Assembly: GCA_001179505.1 (NCBI GenBank)
Contig: CDMY01000318.1
Span: 1-64,000 of the forward strand
From: Vitrella brassicaformis
Lineage: Eukaryota > Sar > Vitrellaceae
Direction of reading: 5' to 3'
Length of the DNA: 64,000 bases
Below the pieces are notes generated by a model. The model searched no databases, was not told the origin of the DNA, and saw nothing but the letters and a program-made list of their open reading frames with translations. Of the stretch, positions 24,001 through 35,119 are shown piece by piece. A program made the translations under genes and the position numbers. Each line of letters opens with the position of its first letter. The stretch's first letter is position 1.

Positions 24001-24356
24001 NNNNNNNNNNNNNNNNNNNNNNNNNNNNNNNNNNNNNNNNNNNNNNNNNNNNNNNNNNNNNNNNNNNNNNNNNNNNNNNNNNNNNNNNNNNNNNGCCTGT
24101 CTGTCTGTCTGTCTGTCTGTTTGACCTGACCTTGTGTTGGAGCGATTGCAGTGCTGCCACCGTCCCCTGCAGCCCCAGGATGGCATTGTGATGCTGCAAC
24201 CGGATGAACGGATCAATGGATCGGATTCCCACGATGATGTGAGGCCTGGAGTGGTCTTCTCACCCTGTCAGAGTCCGCAGGCGCTGTTGTGGGTGGAGGG
24301 GTCTCGCCCTTGTGCTTCTTGGCGGGCTGGTCCATCACGTCGGCTCCCTCGTCCAT
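21093..24356 (-). CDS. F-box-like lineage-specific family protein, interrupted by a gap
   Basis: A likely start is the ATG at 24356 (MDEGADVMDQPAKKHKGE, a charged nuclear-like N-terminus), followed by an exon with HHNAILGLQGTVAALQSLQ, a short coiled-coil-like helix, then the 300-N gap. After the gap, exons encode SVHYKLCVDLLEKMGG, then LGLPDVVTSGHIMPLLDTIA followed by LVGSLSRTHP, which resembles an F-box (LP..VV...I..LD...L..LSR). A long C-terminal region without recognised repeats follows, ending ITDYFTPLAR at the TGA in 21093-21095. Hydrophobic spacing in the C-terminal half might hide divergent leucine-rich repeats, but none is clear. If the F-box reading is right, the product would be a substrate adaptor of an SCF ubiquitin ligase. 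Function is otherwise unknown and the model is incomplete because of the gap. Confidence 0.5.
23795..24094. other. Assembly gap of exactly 300 N
   Basis: The run of N is 300 long, identical to the two other gaps in the window. It is preceded by a poly-G stretch and (CT)n and followed by (TGTC)n, so simple repeats probably broke the assembly. It falls in an intron or exon of the F-box-like gene. Confidence 0.95.
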
Positions 24357-24643
24357 CTTTTATGTGAGAAGCCGAGGAGCGCCTCGGACCTTTCTCCTTG
24401 TGGTGTGGCGCGTCGATTTCCTCACCTTCTGAACTATTTCATCATACGGGAATTCTTCCTGCTCTGACTGACGGGGAACGGGGAAAAAGAGAACTGCGAC
24501 AGCACGGCACCTGCCAGATTTTGTCGGGGTGCTTCCGATCTGAGGAGCTAGGAGCTATCGACCCTGCCCTTAAAACGAAGCGGAAAGGGCAGACAGCTCG
24601 ATGGCTGTGTGACACGAGTCTCGTTAAACACACTAACCAACCA

Positions 24644-24907
24644 ATGGCTGTGTTTCTGGCGTTTGGTTTGGGCATCAGCTACCTCAACTTCCCTCAGACG
24701 CCAGCCATCATCTACGGCAGGGTGGATGGCGAGGTCAAGACGGCGGCGTCGGAGCTGTCGAGGAGGCTGACCGGATCTGGCAAGGACTTCTCGCCCTACG
24801 CCACCCACCGAGTGGCGGCTGTGGTGGTGAGCGACAAGACCAATCCGCTGGGGCGGCCGCGCAAGTACAACACTGATGGCGGATGGATGTTCGGCAAGCA
24901 CTACTGA
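24644..24907 (+). CDS. Small protein of unknown function (87 aa)
   Basis: An uninterrupted frame from ATG 24644 to TGA 24907 encodes a hydrophobic N-terminal segment (MAVFLAFGLGISYLNF), a VDGEVKTAASELSRRL helix and a basic C-terminus ending GGWMFGKHY. The same frame stays open upstream to another ATG at 24398, but that extension is low in recognisable features. The size and the one hydrophobic N-terminal helix would suit a small mitochondrial inner-membrane subunit; this is a guess and I recognise no family. Its 5' end is divergent from the F-box-like gene, about 290 bp away. Confidence 0.45.
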   Translation: MAVFLAFGLGISYLNFPQTPAIIYGRVDGEVKTAASELSRRLTGSGKDFSPYATHRVAAVVVSDKTNPLGRPRKYNTDGGWMFGKHY

Positions 24908-25064
24908 CTGATGGAGGGATGGAGGGTGGTGGTGGTGGTGCTACGCTGATGGCGGAGGGTCTGCTGTTATGTCTGAAGAACATCGGCAGGGGCTGCAGCA
25001 GTGCCAGCTGGTGCTTCTATGGCCACCGGAGGTGGTGCTTCTGTCTGTCTGTCTGTCTGTCTGT

Positions 25065-25095
<31 letters not shown>

Positions 25096-25893
25096 TCGTC
25101 TCGCCCAGCTGTGGTTTTGAGTGAGTGGGGGGCGTGTTGTCTTGTTTGTTTGAGGGTCTTGTCTTCCTGTATTGCCTCCTGTCTGCCTGATAGATAAAGC
25201 ATGCGTGGTGATGCGTGGACTCTGTGCATCCCTCTCGTTTGCCTGATGAGTGAATGATTGATCAACAAGTTTGCTCCTTGAGTGAATAATGACATCCATC
25301 ATTCGGTGCAGACAGACCAACCATGTCAGTCGTGTCAATTAGCAAGGTGACAACCGACCAACATACACCCAACACACACGCACGCCTACGTAGAGAGAGA
25401 TATGCGCCGCCATATTCAGCGGTCTTGTGTACGCCGTTGCAATGCAGCCAGCCTTTAAAACACCCAACCACCCTCCCTCCCTCCCACGGACACTAACAGG
25501 CCCCCGTCGCATACGCACGCACTCAGCCACACACGTGTGACGTGACCACTCGGACAAAACCAAGCCCAAAAGGCGACAGACAGATATGATGAGAAAGTGC
25601 GTATGTATGTATGTATGTATGTGTCCATCCAGGCGAGGGCGCTGTGGGCACGAAAATCTCGCGTGGAGGGCCGACCAACCAGGCAGACAGACAGAGAGAC
25701 AGAGAGACAAACCAAACACACCTCTCCAGCCAAACCTGATATACGATTTCTGCTTAGCCATATCGCTCTCTCTGTCTTTGTGCGTATGTTATGTATATGC
25801 GTGTGGTCCTCTCTTGTGGGTGGTCTCCATCCATTTATCCATCCATCCATCCATTTATCCATCCATCCCTCCACGGGCCGATTCGTCCATCAA
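24908..25893. other. Intergenic region between convergent genes, microsatellite-rich
   Basis: It contains a (TCTG)n(GGCT)n compound array at about 25040-25095, a (TATG)n tract near 25600-25622 and (ATCC)n near 25828-25868. No gene recognised. Confidence 0.65.
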
Positions 25894-28375
25894 TCAGAGG
25901 TCGAGGAGCATCTTTCTGGGGTCTTCGATGTAGTCCCTGATGGACCGCAGGAACGTCACGGCCTCTCTGCCGTCGACCAGCCGGTGGTCATACGTCAGCG
26001 CCAGATACCTGACACACACACATACGCACACGGGAGGGTGCGTCTACTGCGTGCATCAACCAACACAGAGCTACACAGGTGCAGACAGAGGTACATGATG
26101 GGCCGAATGACGATGTCTTTGCCGCGCGCCACTGGCCGATTGATGATGGCGTGCATACCTGCCAAGCCAAGACACACAGACAGCAGACAGACGCAGGCCC
26201 ATTCATCCATCCATCCATCCATCCACACATTTTGGTGTTGTGCATTTCTGCCTGTCTCACCGACCGAGAATGGAAGCCTGAGGCGGGTTGAGGATGGGCG
26301 TCCCCAGCATCGACCCATACACACCACCTGCGGACCGGGCCGGGCCACCACACGGACGGACATGCGCGCATGCACATGCGCGACACATAATATTTATGGA
26401 TTGACGCGTCATTATTCTGCGTGTTCTCGCCTCCCTCCCCGCTTGGTGTACCGTTTGAGATGGTGAAGGTGCCGCCCGCCATCTCTTCAAGCGCTATCTG
26501 GTTGTTGCGTGCGCGCTTCGCCAAATCAGCCAACGCCTGATGCACACACACAGACACAAATACACAAACACACGAAGACATGTGTGGCCTCTCCCTGCCC
26601 CCGCTCTCTTTTGCTTGCTGCTTCAGCATACATACTTTTTCCAGGTCTGCGAGTGTCATCTTATGGCAGTCCCTGATGACGGGCACCATCAGTCCGGTGG
26701 GGGTGGCGACGGCCACACTCATGTCGACGTAGTCCTTGTAGACAATCTCGTTGCCCTCGATGTCTAAGGCAGGAAAGAAAAGGACACACACAGCAAGATA
26801 TGGATGGATGGGCGGCATCAATTCTTTTGTATGTTCGTTGGGCTTGGTTCGTTCTTGCTTACATCCGTTGACTTCGGGCATCTTCTGGAGCGACTTGGTG
26901 GCCGCCAGCATGAAGGCCGACACGAACCCTGCGCAGACAAAAGCAACGAAGACAAGACAACAGCACAAATGACGCACGCAACGCAACGCACCGCTCCAGG
27001 GGGGCGGTCGCTGTCTGTCTGTCTGTCTGTCCGCACAGTCATTCGGTACTACCGACCCAGTTTGCAACCATGTTTCTCCAGGAAGGCCTCGTTGATCTCG
27101 CTACGCAGAGCCATCAGATTCCCCATGTCACACTGAACACACACACATAATTGATGATCCACCCACCCTAGCGAATATGCGCCGCCCAATCCCTCCCTAC
27201 TCCCCCACCTCATTGAATGTCGTCAGCATCGCCGCCGTGTTCTGCGCCCCCTTGAGCCGCTCTGCGATCCGCTGCCGCATCCGGCTCATCGGCACGCGCT
27301 TCTCACCACGCACATCCACCGCAGCAGCGCCCCGGCCAGGTGCAGCCGGCCGCTGGGGCGACGGAGCAGCCGGTGTGGGGGGTGACGGCCGCTTGGCGTC
27401 GGTGGCTGGAGGGGCGGGGGTGGAGGGAGGGGCTGCGGGTGATGGCTGTGCGGCGGGCTGTGATGGGGCGGGCTCTTTCTTCTCTGCGGCTGGCGCGGCT
27501 CCCTCTGGCGGGGCCGCCGCGGGCGTGAGTTTGTAGAGGGGAGCGCCGACCATCACCGTGTCACCTGCAGGCAGGCAGACCGACAGGGAGAGGAGACCGT
27601 GGTGTGGTGTGAGTGTCGAGCAACCTGCCAGCACAGGTATAGGTGGATGAGTGGATAGATACCTACCTTCGTTGGCCATGATGGTATCGATGACGCCGCT
27701 CTCGGGTGCCTGTATGTCGACCGACACCTTGTCGGTGTCGATGACCGCTATCACCTCGTCAGCCTTGACGAACTCACCCACACCTGACATACATGACAAC
27801 CATACACACACACACACACACGCACTCACATGAACGAACCCGCGCCGTGCTTGTGCTTGTGCAGGCATGGCACGCACCGCACCTTTTTTCCACGAGTTGA
27901 TGGTTCCCTCCGTGATGGAGTCGCCCATGTTGGGCACCGCTATCTCCTTCGGACCATCTGCACACACACACACACACACACGTGTATTGTATGCCAAGCT
28001 GACACTTATCCCTCATCCATCTCGTCCTTTTCACGCACCACTGAACAGCCGGCGCTGCTGCCCCACACACGGGGCCGGTCTGAACCATGAGCACCGGGGC
28101 GATGAGCCATCCCACCGATTCAGAATGCAGCTGTGGCGGCCGGTGAGCGCGCCAAACGGGCGTGAAGTGGCAAAGAGCCGCTCCGCCACAGTCAGGGACC
28201 GGTAGAGGGAAGATGCAGGTGCCCGCTGGTGGTAGATTCGCGCGATGTAGTTGCCGCCCGGGGCAGCCAGGCCCTGATGTGATCAGGACAGACAGGGAGG
28301 GAGAAGTGAATGGGATGGTTCTGTGTTGCTATAGCGTGTTGAATGACTCACCCGAAGCGCCGAAACGCGATGCAT
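25894..28375 (-). CDS. DLST: Dihydrolipoamide succinyltransferase, E2 of 2-oxoglutarate dehydrogenase
   Basis: This mitochondrial TCA-cycle enzyme transfers succinyl groups from lipoyl-lysine to CoA. Exon 1 is tiny (ATG 28375, MHRVSALR), joined to a basic, Ser-rich transit-peptide exon (about 28268-28038). The lipoyl domain reads [18 protein letters not shown] and, after introns, [15 protein letters not shown], where the Lys is the lipoylation site. A Pro/Ala-rich linker follows and leads directly to the catalytic domain ([19 protein letters not shown]), with no E3-binding domain between, which fits DLST rather than pyruvate E2. Further exons carry [45 protein letters not shown] and the active-site [13 protein letters not shown]. 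The last exon ends at the TGA in 25894-25896. It shares a 631-bp divergent upstream region with the EPL1-like gene. Confidence 0.92.
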
Positions 28376-29006
28376 TCTGCCACTCGCTGACGATGGACGC
28401 AAATCACGAGAAAAAACGGGACGATTCTCGTCAGAGGCGCTTCACTGAAGCCCTCCTGCGTGTGGTGCGGGGCCTCCCCTGCCGCTCCTGCACCTTCCGC
28501 TTCGAAGACGAGCTCGCAATCGCAAGCCGAGCAGGGGGAGGAAAAGCCTGGGTCTGAGGCATCAACGAGGAGGCAGTGGACTCACAACAATCGAGCTACC
28601 AAGGCGGCCAGGGGTCTAAAGGCTGATTGTGGAGTGGTGAGTCCCTTAACGCAGCCGTCGGCTCAGGGCATCAGCAGCCACCTCCAGCCGTCCCTGTGGC
28701 CTCTGCGGAGACGTCTGAAGGCCGCCAGCCCAGCTCGGCCTCGCCCTTGAGGCGGTGTTTCATCGACTCTTCCTGCGGCAGAGGCATTGACGGCCGTGAC
28801 TGTCTCGGTGACTGACCTTCGTTCATTCATTGAGGGGTGCGGCAGGCGGGGCGGCGGCCTGTCAGTCAGTCAGTCAGGACGGCGATGCCGTGACCGAACG
28901 GTTCATTGATCAACTCAACTCAACGCACCTCTGTCTTTGCTTTGTGAGGAAGTTTGGCGGCCTGGTCGGGTCGTCTGACATCCATCCATCTGTGTGTTAG
29001 TGGATT
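28376..29006. promoter_or_regulatory. Divergent upstream region between E2 and EPL1-like genes
   Basis: The 631 bp between two opposed start codons should hold both promoters and 5' UTRs. A (CAGT)n tract sits near 28860-28878. An open frame near 28460-28750 lacks conserved features and is not called a gene. Confidence 0.5.
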
Positions 29007-29166
29007 ATGATTCGCAACATCCGTTCCCGGCCTGTCGACTACGGCAAGCCCATCCCAATCACACGCAATGTGGGCGACCTCGCCAAACTCAAGGTAAGTA
29101 GGTGGGCAGCCGGAGGGAGGCAGGCAGGCAGTGTGTGCATCGGTTGACTGATTGCATCCTCCTGCC

Positions 29167-29197
<31 letters not shown>

Positions 29198-32100
29198 CAT
29201 GCAGGGTGAGGATCGTCTGGACCCCAACGAGGCGTCGTCGCTGCAGACGGAGTTCTTCCACCACACCAAGGTGCACAACCCCCTCAATCGCAAGACCATC
29301 GTCGTGCCGACCACTGGTATGCAGGCAGCTATGGCAAGGAAGGAAGCATGAATCAATCGCATTCGACGGACGGATGCCTTATCGATATCGGTGTTCTGTT
29401 GCTTTGTGGGTGCAGTGGTGCACAGCTCGGCTCAAGCCACCGACGCCCTCAGCGCCTGGCAGCGCCCCACACACTTCATCAGATTCGCAATACAACGAGA
29501 CTAGTAAGCCTCATTTGAATCAATCACTCAATCTCTCACACCTTGGACCGACCGACACGCAATAACCGTTTCCCCCCGGTACCGTCCTCTGTGTTCTCTT
29601 CATTCAGTTGCAGCGGCATCCGGTTCCCGTCTGACCGAGATCGCGAGAAGGAGCGGCACAAGCGGCGCCGCGACAAGGACAACAGGCACGCCCCCATAGC
29701 CGCAGCAGCCGCAGCAGCCGACCAACCCAACTCCTTCCACACGCAGCAGCAGCCGTATGGCTTCGGTTCGCCGAGCGACCCCTGCCGTGTGGACGTCCTC
29801 TACGACATGCTGAGGGAGGACGAAGAATGGCTGCAGCACTACAACCACACCGAGGGAGAGGGAGAGGGAGGGGGGCAGGAGGAGCCCAGGTTGACTGAGG
29901 AGGACTTTGTGCGCATCATGGACCACCTTGAGAAGCGGCAGCGGAACCACCCACAGCTGCCTGTCGGTCAGTGACACACAAGGGATGGGTGTGAGTGACA
30001 TCACTCATCGATGAGATGAGATGATGAGCTGGGGTGCGCATAGCTGCTGTTGTTTGTGTCCCTGTTTGTCTGTTTATCTGGCTGTGCGACTGACTGCAGC
30101 GGGCAATCAGGAGTTCCTGTTGCAGGTGCAGCGTGAGCTCAATCGGCACAGGGACGAGAAATCCGCCATCAAGGCCAAACCACTCCACAACGTTTTCATG
30201 GTCAGTCAAGTCAGCAACGATCCGCATACCATACCACACCACAAGACACACCTGAGTGTCCTGGTGTGTGTGTGTGTCGGCAGTATTGGCTGTCGCGCCG
30301 GCAGGCCAGGAAGGCCCCGCTGCTGCGAGTCTTCTGGCCACGGGCGGCGACAAACGATCCAAACCCTCTCGGGGTCAGTCAGGCACTGCACTCACCAACC
30401 ACCGACACACACCGATAGATACGAACAAGCGTCACCTGTCCTGTGCGCCCCTCTCTCCTGCTTCAGACATTCCGTCCCCGCCCAGGCAGCTCACGGATGA
30501 GCCTACGGCGACCTCGGCGAGGCGCAGGGGTGAGCAGAGGAACAGTACCTTTATTCTTGTGTGTGTGTATGTGTGTGTGTGTATGATGGCAGGACCAGGT
30601 GGTGGAGCGTTGCGCGACCCTGCAGGCGGACCTCGACAAGGCCGATGCGCTCATCAAACTCACCAAGCAGCGGGAGGAGAAGAAGATGCTCGCGGCAGAC
30701 CTCGCCCAGTGGGAGTTCGAGCAGGCCAGGCAGGAGCTCATCGACCCCTCCTACACACACCCCGAGTGGACCAAGCGACGCGACCAGGTCAAGGCCAAGA
30801 TCGCCGTGCGGCTGCCGCGGGGGGTGGGGCGGAAGCGCCCGAGACACGAGGCCTTTCCGCGAGATGGCCTGCACCTGGCCGTGCCGACCGCACCAGGCCC
30901 CGCTGACGCGTCTGCACAGGAGGTGACATCGCTGGGTGTGTCACGGGGTGAAGTGGCTGCTGCAGCGGACGGGAGGGGGGCAGACCATGGCGATGGGCTG
31001 CCCGCCTTCACCATGCGGTCACGATTGCGAAGAGGTGAGTAGACAGACAAGCCCGCCAACCGCCCCGATATGACATGACATGCACACACTCGGCCTGCTT
31101 GCTCGTTCGTGCGTGAACACGCAGGTCGTGGTGGCCGTATGTGGCTGGACCGCTTCCGCATGACCCCGGTCGGCGAACCGCCGCCCACTGCTGCCGCCTC
31201 TGCTGAGGATGCGGAGGCATGGCCCGCTCCGAGTGGCGCCATCGATCTGTACGGCAAGCGCGCTAAGGACCGGTGGGTGCGGGAGCCCTTCTGCGACATC
31301 GAGACGGACGTGTCGATCTTCGAGCCGCCCATGGCCACACCGGCAGAGTTTGACGGCTACCCTAGCGCAAGTGAGGGAGAAGACACACGATGGTTGGTTG
31401 TTGTCTGGGAGGAAGTGCCTCGACTGATTGATTCCCTTCTCCCTGTGTGTCAGGCTGGCACAGTATGGGTGCGCCTGTGTCGTGCCACCAGCTGCGGCGG
31501 CGGGAGAAGCACAGCGGCCTCGGCCTGCGTCCCAGGCGCGATCACGAGGCAGAAGAAGAGCGGGCTGCGCGTCTCAAGGCCGAGCTCGGTGCGTCCTATT
31601 CTTTCTTCAACAAGGTCGGTCCAATGGAGTGAGGAGAAGCATGTCAGTCATCTTGCTCTGCGTGTCTTATCTATCGTCTGTGATTGGTTGGTTGGGTGTG
31701 CAGGCTGTTGCCGACGTGGTCATGGACGCCGCAGCAGCGAGCAGCGACTGCTCGCCGCCGGGATGCCACAGCCACAACCCTCTGGGCCACGTCACGTCCG
31801 ACAGCAGCACGTCCACTAAGCCATCCCTCTCATACCCACCGACACACCCCAGCGCACACACCAACACCGACAGCAACAACAGCAACGGTCTGTACGTCAA
31901 CGGCCACAACAAAAGTCACAGCAACAACCACACCAACACCAATGGCTACATGCCCATGCCGTCGATGCAGCCATCCCGGTCGCCCTCGTCATCGCCCCGA
32001 TCGGTGGACAGCCCCCACCACAAGCACCACCACCACCATCACCACCATGGACCCCATGCGGCCATGTACGACCCCCTGCTGGTCAACGGCCACGGTGGCG

Positions 32101-32281
32101 GTGTGGGGTGCGGCGGGCAGGTCATGCACATCAACAGGGCGTATGGCAATGGCAGGTGAGGTGCGACGGAAGGGAGGGACGGAGGGAGGGAGGGATGGAC
32201 ACACACAGAGAGAGAGAGAGAGATGCACATGACGTGTGGCTGTGTCGTGTGTGTGTTCGTTTTGTCAGGCCCATGAAGTAG
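29007..32281 (+). CDS. EPL1: Enhancer of polycomb-like protein (NuA4 histone acetyltransferase subunit)
   Basis: EPL1/EPC proteins scaffold NuA4/TIP60 histone acetyltransferase complexes in the nucleus. The first exon (ATG 29007) starts IRNIRSRPVDYGKPIPI, matching the conserved EPcA N-terminus. The diagnostic YDMLREDEEWLQHYN motif lies near 29801-29845, followed by LTEEDFVRIMDHLEKRQ and, after an intron, a YWLSRRQARKAPLLRVFW exon (about 30284-30340). A Lys/Glu coiled coil follows (about 30600-30720), then a long basic region and a His/Asn/Ser-rich last large exon with an eight-His run near 32029-32046. About ten introns. The end is ambiguous: without the last splice the frame stops at 32159; with a GTGAGG donor at 32156 and TCAG acceptor at about 32269 it reads NGRPMK and stops at 32281. 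Confidence 0.82.
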
Positions 32282-33125
32282 CATGACCTACCTACCCCCA
32301 CACACACAACCGCCGCCTGACTGACGAGAAGGTCGGAGGGATCGACCGATGGCAATCGTATAGGCAATTGGCCGTGCGTCCTTGTAGACGTGTCTTGATG
32401 ATAATGATGATGATGATTATTGCATAATTAACGCCCACAAAACACCAGGCAGGAAGGCAGACAGACAGGCAGACAGGTGGATCGGGTCAACGAATGCATC
32501 ATATCGATCGGTCAACGTGTGTGTGAGCAATTTTTGGCCACAGCCGGCCGGCTGGCTAATGTCTCCCCCTTCGTGACGTCTCGCTACCTATACCTCTAAA
32601 GGGCAGCAAATGGATGTGGGAGGGGAGGGGAGGGAGAGGAGGGGCTTGTAGAGATACGTGTGTGTGTGTGTGTGTGATGACGCGTGGATGGATGGATGGA
32701 CGTTCGATGTTGGTCCGTTGGTTCCCTCCTTGGTTCCTTTGTCTGAGACGGGGATGCGTGACCCTCTGTCGGTCTGTCTGGCTGGCCTCTCTGTGTGTCT
32801 GATATCATGTGGATGGATGGATGGACCTTGACTTGTCCTTCATTGTATGGGTACCTGTGAAATCAGCACGTGTCTCGTGTCGTGTCCACACACATGGGAG
32901 CGAGAGTCGAGTCATGCAGAGAGCCTTCCCACCCATCCATCCATCCACCGCACCCAAATCACTTACACAAGCACCTCGAAATAAGTCCGACCATGAAGTC
33001 AGTCAGTCAGTCAGTCAGTTTCACCAACCAGACGTACGTTAAAACAGTACCAGCCATGACACGCCTGATCCGCCCATCCCATGCAGTGGCTCACCCTGCC
33101 CATTCGCTCGTTCCCTCAAGTGACT
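32282..33125. other. Intergenic region between convergent genes
   Basis: About 840 bp with (GATG)n near 32396-32415, (TG)n near 32657-32675, (TGGA)n tracts near 32686-32700 and 32811-32825, and (GTCA)n near 32997-33019. No gene recognised. Confidence 0.6.
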
Positions 33126-33520
33126 TCACTGTGGAGCGGCCCCCCCTCCCGTCGGCTGTGTGGGCGGGGTGGTCTGCTGCGGTGCAGCCGCTGGAGCGGG
33201 GGCCGCGCCGGGCGCTCCGGGGGCGGCACCGGGGGCACCGGGCGGCCGCATGCCCTGTCAAACAGCACGACAGACAGAAGAAAGATGTGGGCGGCCTGTC
33301 TGCTTCTAGTGGTTGTGTGGGGAAGGAAGGTGCTTACGGGCGGCATCATGCCTGGCATCATGCCACGGCCGGCCTGACACACACAAGGGCAGACAGAACA
33401 GAAATGAACACAATGCAGTCTGTGTGGTGAGGTGGATCCGTCGTGTGCCTTTCTTCCGTCAGGCGTGTGTGGTGCGCACCATCATTTGCTGCATCATGGC
33501 CGGGGGAGGCATGCTGACAC

Positions 33521-33552
<32 letters not shown>

Positions 33553-34850
33553 CAGAGAGAGAGAGACATATATCCACGCGCAAGTGTGTCCATCCCTGTG
33601 TGCCTGGTGTGGTGGTGGATGTGTGTGTGGGTGTATGTTGGTAGTGAGCTTACGCCGGCATCCTGCCCGCCATCATGCCCATCATCCCCGGCGGCATCGC
33701 CGGGCGACCAGCCGCATCCCTACACACAACACGACACACCAACGGCAGCCCCAATAATCCCACATCAAGATTGATGATCCCTAGCTTCCATCGACTTACT
33801 TCGCCCCAGCTGCTGCAGGCATCGCACCTGCCACACCACACCAAACCACACCAAAATATCGATTTGTAAGTATGTCAGTCAGTCAACGAGGTGGTTCGGT
33901 TCGCACCGGGCATGGGCATGCGGGGCATCATGGCCGCCATCCCAGGACCGCCCACACCGCGAACAGGACCTGCCAAACCTGTGTTGTGCGTGCGAGGGGG
34001 GATCATGTCACAGGATATATCAACACAATACATCACCATGATGAGCGTGTTCTCCAGTGGCAGAATCAGTTCTAATTACTCGTGAGTGCGCACGCAATGG
34101 TACCTGCAGCGGGTCCGCCCATGGGGGCGACGGGCACTCCTCGTCCAGCAGCCACGCCGCGACCCGGACCGGCTACCACTCCCTCGCCCGCCTTCTTCTG
34201 CACACACACCCACACACACACCCCAGCCAACCAAGGCAGATGAGCGTGTGTGTATCTGCGTTGAGTGTGGTGTCTGTGTGATAGACAGGCCACGCCAGGC
34301 CACGTACCCCCGAGGGCGGTGGCGCCTCGGCTGTGAGCGATATGATGTTCTCGCCGCGCAGGATCACGAAGCCCAGCGAGCGCTTGATCTCCTTCTCCTC
34401 CTTCTCTGAACAAGAAAGAAAAAAGACACAACACAAACCACATCCTTCGTATGTCAGTCAGTCAGGTGACGTGACGACCGCATGTACCTTTGCCCTTTTC
34501 TCTCTTCTCCTTGATGCGCCTGAACTCCTCGCAGTCGGCCAGCACGATGTTCATGTGCCGGTCAAAGGCCAGCAGGGTGCCCACCAACATCCGGGTGTCC
34601 TGCACTCACACACACAACACACAACACACAAAACACAACACACACGGTGGTATGGCGCTCACTCCCCTCCTCTCTCTGGCTTGACTGACTGACCTGAATG
34701 GTGACTCGGACCCTGTAGTTGATCCATTGCTGCATACGCGTGTTCTTGCCCGGCTGTGTGAGCACACACACAACACACACGCACACACGACAGACACATA
34801 GGATAGGCAGAGAAGAGCGGACAAGTGTGCAGCACATCGTCACTCACCAT
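33126..34850 (-). CDS. SNRPB: Small nuclear ribonucleoprotein SmB
   Basis: SmB is one of seven Sm-ring proteins of spliceosomal snRNPs. The first exon appears to be only the ATG (34848-34850), because GTGAGT follows at once; exon 2 starts at 34753 with PGKNTRMQQWINYRVRVTIQ, the Sm1 start. The next exon has DTRMLVGTLLAFDRHMNIVL ADCEEFRRIKEKREKGK, and the next KRSLGFVILRGENIISLTAE, the Sm2 motif. The tail is Gly/Met/Pro-rich (GPGRGVAAGRGVPVAP, MMPGMMPP, then a GAPGAAPG-type end), as in SmB/B', and is split over many very short exons. The last exon ends GGGAAPQ with the TGA at 33126-33128. It is divergent from eIF3b with 269 bp between start codons. Confidence 0.9.
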
Positions 34851-35119
34851 TTTCGCAAGCTGATGGAAACCTCAATATCTCAAATCAGAGAGCGTCTCGG
34901 TGGCAGGAGGCCTCTGCGTCACCCCACACACGCCGGGAACGACGAGATCTGCTTCTACCTTCGCATGCGAGCTTTTCGCCGATCGCTCGCTGCGGATCTG
35001 CTTGTGGACGACAGGGCAGCTTGTCTGCACGTCTGCACACGTGAGAAACTGACGCTTTGCGAAGAAGGAATCGGCTGATTTGGTCAGAGGCACAGTGAGT
35101 GACACCACATCAGTCAGTG
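34851..35119. promoter_or_regulatory. Bidirectional promoter region between SmB and eIF3b
   Basis: Only 269 bp separate the two start codons, so both core promoters and 5' UTRs must lie here. No TATA-like or initiator motif could be assigned with confidence. Co-expression of a splicing and a translation gene is a plausible inference. Confidence 0.55.

Noticed and set aside
25597-27067. Long frames on both strands over the E2 gene
   Set aside because: They are stitched from E2 exons and TG/CA introns; the spliced E2 reading explains the conserved parts.
28460-28750. Open frame between the E2 and EPL1-like genes
   Set aside because: It lies in the divergent promoter and 5' UTR interval, with no motif or splice partner.
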